A DNA stretch of 9,229 bases from JAWLFY01 sp964462125 (GTDB lineage: Bacteria; Planctomycetota; Planctomycetia; Pirellulales; Pirellulaceae): NCBI GenBank assembly GCA_964462125.1, contig CAYWXT010000226.1:1-9229 (forward strand), in the 5' to 3' direction. The position numbers were made by a program, and so were the translations under genes. The notes below the pieces were generated by a model, which saw nothing but the letters and a program-made list of their open reading frames with translations, was not told where the DNA came from and made no database searches. Positions 8,001 to 9,229 of this stretch are shown in pieces. Every line of letters begins with the position of its first letter. Position 1 is the stretch's first letter.

Positions 8001-9229
8001 ACAAATGAACGCCCAGCCAATGGCGGACGGTTGAACCTCGGTACCTATGGGAACACCGGGATTGCCAGCAAAACGCCGAACAACCAATCCCCCGTTCTGG
8101 ACGCCGGCTCGAGTCCAAACCTGACCAATCCGGACGGTCTGAGCGTGGCATCGATCGTCGTCGATGGATCGATTACAGATGCCGATTTGGGAACATTCGA
8201 TTTCCAGGAAGGCGACACCAGCAGCGGAGGGTCGAACTATGACATGGGCGCGGTAACAATTCGTGAACTCCTGCCAACAGAGAACCAGGACTTCCGGGAC
8301 GTACTGATCCTCGGTCTTGTCGAACCGACCAGTGATCAACAAGAGCGTATGCGAGGTTTGGTCGAGTTCGACCTGTCAGCAATGACGGCAGGGCTAGGCG
8401 GAGCAGCAGCGGACGTCGCGGATGTGAGCTTCGTCCTACGGTCTGCCTCGGAAGCCGGAAAACGTACCGGCAGTGGATCGGGACAGGCGTTTTGGATTGA
8501 CCTGTTTCATTATGACTTCGACTTCGACGAAACCAGGGCCACCTGGAACGACCCGGCAAATCTGGAAGATGGCGAACAAGGGGCAGACACCACACCGGGC
8601 GGCACTTTCGGGACCTTCGTGGCCAGCAGTCCCGCGTTTGATGTGACGGATACGGATCAGACGATTACGATTCCCGCAAACGAGGCATTCCGAAACGCGG
8701 TCACAGACGCGCTAGCTAGCGAAGACAAGACACTGCGCATGCTGCTTCGCGCTCCTGAACACGTTGAATCCGCGGCCAACAACATCGGCGTCTTCGATAG
8801 CCACTTTGCGCGGATCGACGCTGACAACGCGACCAGTGAATCCGACCGTCCGAGCCTGCAGGTGACGCTCCAGGCCCCAAAAGCGATCGCCGTGACACAT
8901 GTCGATGATACCAATGGAACGTGGCAGTTTTCGGCCGATAGCGATACCTGGTATGATTTTGATAGCCCTACCGACGAGACCGCACGATTGCTCGGCCCAG
9001 ATGACCGAGTTCGCTTTTTGCCCAGTGACGGTTTTTTCGGTGAATCGAGCTTCATTTACCGCGCCTGGGATCAATCGCGTGGGGAATCACGCGCCGTGTG
9101 GGACGCCAGCGCGATCGGCGAAAACGCAGCATTCAGCGTCGCCACCGATATCGCGCATGTTCAGATCGACGCGCCGCCGGAACTTTCGGGCAGCAGCGCG
9201 ATCAGCTACACCGAGAACGATCCGGCCAC
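1863..9229 (+). CDS. Giant secreted multidomain S8 (subtilisin/kexin-like) serine protease, 3'-truncated
   Basis: One frame stays open for 2455 codons and leaves the window, so the protein is larger still. ATG 1863 is chosen because TAG (1860-1862) immediately precedes it in frame and the planctomycete export motif FESLERRLLLSA follows at residues 34-45. No Shine-Dalgarno is evident, which is common in planctomycetes. Order by residue: export leader 1-47; propeptide ~92-270; S8 protease ~273-812 with D328, H386, N500, S739 and a MAM-like insert ~508-655; seven-bladed propeller ~813-1417 with a golvesin-like insert ~1184-1338; second golvesin-like domain ~1424-1579; choice-of-anchor-D domain ~1583-1704; beta-helix ~1706-2070; cadherin-like repeat ~2073-2436 split by a DNRLRE/CBM96-like domain ~2111-2338; next repeat from ~2437. 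The readable product contains no cysteine. Predicted role: extracellular or surface proteolysis coupled to adhesion or glycan binding (inferred). The anchoring mode is unseen. Confidence 0.95.
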   Translation, partial: MRKRREAGPRRKYAAGGSRKNSGRVRTRRLRLGFESLERRLLLSANAPQLLADVMDAGDRVNRADIAGTEQQSGGSRDGRGNSAAARDLGDFYWSDGQTLPLLQLPNERVVKLRSPDQPSAQMDAAPLDKWTLTGWDPAGRLDDLAFLTTDIDSANFTPKTSPTGSSATVPDATNVLWEAPVFIEPQSGLRQIVTDEIIVALDGSLPPELFFATDTFDSYRPLLGTSDQFVATLTGGGGTHTLTTAHQLQQQATGIEWVSPNFLSEMQRMDAPDDPLLNLQWHLDNTGQSDGREGADAKVADAWDLLGAWDTPEATPGSEEIVIAIFDDGVQTDHPDLADGIWSNPDELNDGQDTDGNGWIDDLRGLNLGESGSNDPNPNTTHDNHGTSVAGVAAAVGDNAVGLAGVAAGAKIMPIKLGDVVEISPDQTQWLVSLSNLASAIYYAGGRTADGNGTWRGADIGNHSYGFSGGSAVVDTAFDWAAKNGRGGLGMANFVSSGNDANGTDESPAYKGYEVTLPAGEWVFEWRYTKNATTADGDDAVWIGDISLPNDEHVRFDTTALPDGWSSDGDAPWQVIDDPAHTYGTGRYVAKSGAIGHGEQTRLRSATIVLDEPASLVYQAWVSSEQDGDIFSLHVSEDGGNTFPHNLHNVSGVPDVDFTVGYPASLPSTIAVGASTDWDYRAAYSQFGSALDFVAPSGGGSAEIITTDRTGDDGDNPDPDNADELGNTDYTNAFGGTSSASPLAAGIGALLLSKNPAMTAEQLRSVMRTTADPIGQADDDLTTRPAYVDGFNEFYGHGRVNAYAALNAIGWADVGAGNSANDDRGEVIAVDDDGNLYVAGMVGGPGEFQSDIHIAKYSPAGAPIWTHTIGDGNQDDQRALGLTVDADGGIYVTGRFRGDDIDFDPGVDVQLRSSTKDASDSSTFDAFVLKLNTDGEFRWVRTFGGDASVIESGNAIALDDQGHLYVTGAYGGAVVFDESSGDQGSLNSRGGADSFVLKLSTSDGSFHWVKSIGGLGADHATGLAIDSAGELYVTGWFNEIGFDPNSDGSVTFDPQGSGDAFLVKLDALGNLVWANQITGSDWAQGIALAVDPSDHVLVAGKFNDVLDLDPQNDHRGDVDRLRANWDDGFVAKYGPAGTFLWARGVGGAFENTARDVATDDLGNLYLTGDFIGAAGVFDPADAETFLLDDDEVGFEVIDGTWSSGAEGFHGDHRFTAAGNEEAKVRWTLTDLEPGRYHIAATWSPTADAASDATFRIYDGGDQVGSVAVDQGVAPGPVSDVGVSWKALGDVENVGHAYLYEVTSGTLVVELVGSADGRVIADAIRAERTVSTTMASAGERDGFLIKIDPSGTTVWSRRMGASGDDVGRGIDINGGRLYVTGSFVGTSNDRAEFDTGRDAPSLTSTAGSQDIFVLKGYARGDEIRLVDDAHPDGDHDGFDAGANWSLVSDVEGFDGGVHQSAPGSGDLATWSFSVTPGVYRVAATWPVASNQATNATFTVVDGATERGTVQVDQTRESLANSSPAPFSENLGYFDFNADGTNWKTLGTTFEVRGDALQVQLSNAANNTVVADAVRIERVWDLPGPEIEVFDGARKIAHQSGALYFGATLLGDALTRRLSIHNTGTEDVVLQPATTPNGFTLIDNFAADTVLQPGEVQYLNVRLDATTVGEYSGNLEVPSGRLDNELIGADSSDNPFQFTLQGVVGNVYYVNDDSTAGDIWTTAVGDNSPANAGESPGQPAATVQYILDQYALGPGDVIRIDTGDYSLSDSISVTAADSGNSSAPLTFEASPHGVTFSFSEPVADTPAWHISGAHVTLTTASHAADPALAQRWMQIQGAETGVSVAAEGTRLSRLDVHDSLLTGILVTGASTTDVVIENALVRGTSAPESEGGIEISDATDVTIRNSTIHFNTNAGIAFTGSSVNNVLENSIVWAQGEGATAVSLESGSSLNAADFNNLYATSGATVGYLGNEHHQTLAAWQTASGLDSQSMSIDPRFADAASGDFHLKSTGGRYDRTLGLSPDDPLAWIVDPASSSAIDAGDPLDNYTNERPANGGRLNLGTYGNTGIASKTPNNQSPVLDAGSSPNLTNPDGLSVASIVVDGSITDADLGTFDFQEGDTSSGGSNYDMGAVTIRELLPTENQDFRDVLILGLVEPTSDQQERMRGLVEFDLSAMTAGLGGAAADVADVSFVLRSASEAGKRTGSGSGQAFWIDLFHYDFDFDETRATWNDPANLEDGEQGADTTPGGTFGTFVASSPAFDVTDTDQTITIPANEAFRNAVTDALASEDKTLRMLLRAPEHVESAANNIGVFDSHFARIDADNATSESDRPSLQVTLQAPKAIAVTHVDDTNGTWQFSADSDTWYDFDSPTDETARLLGPDDRVRFLPSDGFFGESSFIYRAWDQSRGESRAVWDASAIGENAAFSVATDIAHVQIDAPPELSGSSAISYTENDPA
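2136..2672 (+). other. Propeptide-like region of the S8 protease (residues ~92-270)
   Basis: FYWSDGQTLPLLQLP (from residue 92), VTDEIIVALDG (194-204) and IEWVSPNF (256-263) occur in the order seen in N-terminal propeptides of bacterial subtilases, where an I9/fervidolysin-type fold chaperones and inhibits the protease. It is followed by DPLLNLQWHLDNTGQ, the usual entry into kexin-like catalytic domains. Residues ~120-180 show no recognisable motif. The processing site cannot be placed from the sequence. Confidence 0.6.
2679..4298 (+). other. S8 peptidase catalytic domain, kexin/furin-like flavour (residues ~273-812)
   Basis: The triad is intact: Asp in AIFDDGVQTDHPDL (D328), His in HDNHGTSVAG (H386), Ser in GGTSSASPLAAG (S739). 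The oxyanion Asn is in FVSSGND (N500). The DDG around the Asp, the stretch AYSQFGSALDFVAPSGG and GTSSASPLAAG resemble the kexin/furin-type S8 branch more than classical subtilisin. DTDGNGWIDD (354-363), between Asp and His, is a likely calcium-binding loop. The domain is about 540 residues instead of the usual ~300, largely because of the insert after N500. No P-domain follows, unlike true kexins. Confidence 0.93.
3384..3827 (+). other. MAM-like beta-sandwich inserted in the protease domain, halves in permuted order (residues ~508-655)
   Basis: Between the oxyanion loop (N500) and the subtilase strand YPASLPSTIAVGAS (663-676) lie about 150 extra residues. The second part (560-640) contains LPDGWSSDGDAPW, KSGAIGHGEQT and WVSSEQDGDIFSLHV. 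These match the first half of MAM-like modules common in secreted bacterial proteins (GW-x-SG-x-APW ... SG-x-I ... SSE-x-x-D). The first part (514-550) contains VTLPAGEWVFEWRYTK and DDAVWIGDISLP, which match the second half of the same modules. The order is therefore reversed relative to the usual one. Motif matches are from memory. Confidence 0.65.
4299..6113 (+). repeat. Seven-bladed SBBP-type beta-propeller (residues ~813-1417)
   Basis: Seven copies of a blade pattern are visible. LYVTG-type strands lie at residues 837 (LYVAG), 891 (IYVTG), 965, 1032, 1097 (VLVAG), 1165 (LYLTG) and 1377. Seven D-x-F-V-x-K-type strands alternate with them (IHIAKYSPAG, DAFVLKLNTDG, DSFVLKLSTSDG, DAFLVKLDALG, DGFVAKYGPAG, DGFLIKIDPSG, DIFVLKG), most followed by a Trp such as PIW, FRW or LVW. 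FDP/FDPN-type acidic segments sit between them. This is the SBBP (seven-blade beta-propeller) pattern found in bacterial secreted proteins. The seventh blade is separated from the sixth by an inserted domain. Such propellers usually serve as interaction platforms; the ligand is unknown here. Confidence 0.85.
5412..5876 (+). other. Golvesin-C-terminal-like domain 1, inserted between propeller blades 6 and 7 (residues ~1184-1338)
   Basis: GFEVIDGTWSSG, LEPGRYHIAATWSP, ATFRIYDG, VAVDQG and VIADAIRAER follow the golvesin/xanthan-lyase C-terminal-like module pattern: GTW ... L-x-x-G-x-Y-x-V-x-A-T-W ... A-x-F-x-V-x-D-G ... V-x-V-D-Q ... VVADAVR. Flanking propeller strands (LYLTGDF and VFDP before, DGFLIKIDPSG after) show that it interrupts the propeller. 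Function is probably binding, with ligand unknown. Confidence 0.75.
6132..6599 (+). other. Golvesin-C-terminal-like domain 2, after the propeller (residues ~1424-1579)
   Basis: VTPGVYRVAATWPVASNQ, ATFTVVDG, VQVDQTRES, WKTLGTTF and VVADAVRIERV repeat the same landmarks as the copy at 5412-5876. The two are clearly diverged (for example ATWSPTADAAS versus ATWPVASNQAT), so they are not a recent duplication. This copy starts right after the last propeller strand (DIFVLKG, 1410-1416) with hardly any linker. Confidence 0.78.
6609..6974 (+). other. Choice-of-anchor-D (HYDIN/ASPM-like) Ig-fold domain (residues ~1583-1704)
   Basis: PEIEVFDG, LYFGATLLGD, RLSIHNTGTEDVVL, VLQPGEVQYLNVRLD and FQFTLQGVVG follow the known pattern of this ~110-residue domain (P-E-I-x-V ... 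d-F-G ... I-x-N-T-G-x-x-x-L ... L-x-P-G ... F-x-G-x-V). In bacteria it is a structural Ig-like spacer in large secreted proteins. Confidence 0.72.
6978..8072 (+). other. Right-handed parallel beta-helix domain (residues ~1706-2070)
   Basis: It opens with VYYVNDDSTAGDIWTTAVGD and GPGDVIRIDTGDY, typical entries of pectin-lyase-like beta-helices. Short coils follow with regularly spaced hydrophobic and Asn positions: TGILVTG, TDVVIENALV, TDVTIRNSTI, GIAFTGSSVNNVLENSIVW. The end holds SIDPRFADAASGDFHL, AIDAGDP and LNLGTYGNTG, the usual closing motifs of such domains. Some relatives bind or cleave polysaccharides. No lyase active site can be identified here, so it is more safely called a structural or binding module. 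Confidence 0.78.
8079..9170 (+). repeat. Cadherin-like/VCBS-type repeat, interrupted (residues ~2073-2436)
   Basis: The N-terminal piece is SPVLDAGSSPNLT ... VASIVVDGSITDADLG (to residue 2110). The pattern resumes at residue 2340 with KAIAVTHVDDTNGTWQFSAD, DRVRFLPSDGFFGESSFIYR and AWDQSRG, ending in the AHVQI strand. Together they match an ~110-130-residue repeat common in giant planctomycete and cyanobacterial surface proteins (APVLD ... ITD-x-D-x-G-x-x-x-GIAV ... NGTWQYS ... RFVP ... F-x-F-x-AWDQ ... ITV). The gap falls between D-x-G and AIAV, where a domain is inserted. Confidence 0.7.
8193..8876 (+). other. DNRLRE/CBM96-like domain nested in the cadherin-like repeat (residues ~2111-2338)
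   Basis: RGLVEFDLSAM (residues 2164-2174), FWIDLFHYDFDFDETRATWN (ending 2210) and RPSLQVTL (2329-2336) follow the DNRLRE/CBM96 pattern: G-L-x-x-FDLS ... L-x-x-x-x-x-x-W-x-E-x-x-x-TWN ... RP-x-L-x-V. The domain is usually a beta-sandwich; some members bind carbohydrate. Its boundaries are set by the broken repeat on each side. Confidence 0.65.
9171..9229 (+). repeat. Start of a further cadherin-like repeat, cut by the window end
   Basis: PPELSGSSAISYTENDPA (residues 2438-2455) matches the opening of a repeat type often seen after the previous one (L-x-G-x-x-x-x-YTEN-x-x-A). It shows that the array, and the gene, continue beyond the window. Confidence 0.65.

Noticed and set aside
7545..8342. 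Antisense ORF of 265 codons opposite the beta-helix and repeat region
   Set aside because: No domain or start-site support. The sense frame here carries conserved beta-helix and cadherin-like motifs.
1863..9229. Frameshift or gene boundary hidden in the large ORF
   Set aside because: Frame 3 was read codon by codon from 1863 to 9229; no stop was found and domain motifs remain in the same frame throughout.

Overview
The window most likely comes from a planctomycete (phylum Planctomycetota, plausibly Pirellulaceae or a relative). The evidence is the high GC content and a very large ORF starting with an arginine-rich leader and the motif FESLERRLLLSA, the N-terminal signature of planctomycete extracellular proteins. 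Its domain types are also common in giant planctomycete surface proteins. The phylum call is inference; no rRNA or other marker is present.

Layout: (1) 1-1593, plus strand, the C-terminal ~530 codons of a Rep/UvrD-type superfamily 1A DNA helicase whose start and Walker A lie upstream of the window. (2) 1594-1862, a 269-base intergenic region with an A-rich patch, a tandem ATTCCG and a G8 run. (3) 1863-9229, plus strand, one uninterrupted reading frame of 2455 complete codons that runs off the right edge. The two genes share a strand but nothing suggests a functional link.

The large gene fills 80% of the window. In order it encodes: a planctomycete-type N-terminal export motif; a propeptide-like region; an S8 (subtilisin/kexin-like) serine protease domain with intact D328, H386, N500 and S739; a seven-bladed SBBP-type beta-propeller; a golvesin-C-terminal-like domain; a choice-of-anchor-D (HYDIN/ASPM-like) Ig-fold domain; a right-handed parallel beta-helix; a cadherin-like repeat; and the start of another repeat.

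The most unusual feature is nesting. Three of these domains are interrupted by another complete domain: a MAM-like beta-sandwich, whose halves appear in circularly permuted order, sits inside the protease; a first golvesin-like domain sits between propeller blades 6 and 7; and a DNRLRE/CBM96-like domain splits the cadherin-like repeat. The whole readable product contains no cysteine. The likely picture is a secreted or surface-displayed, calcium-dependent protease carried on a long array of adhesion or glycan-binding modules. That function is inferred from domains only, and the C-terminus (anchor or sorting signal) is not visible.
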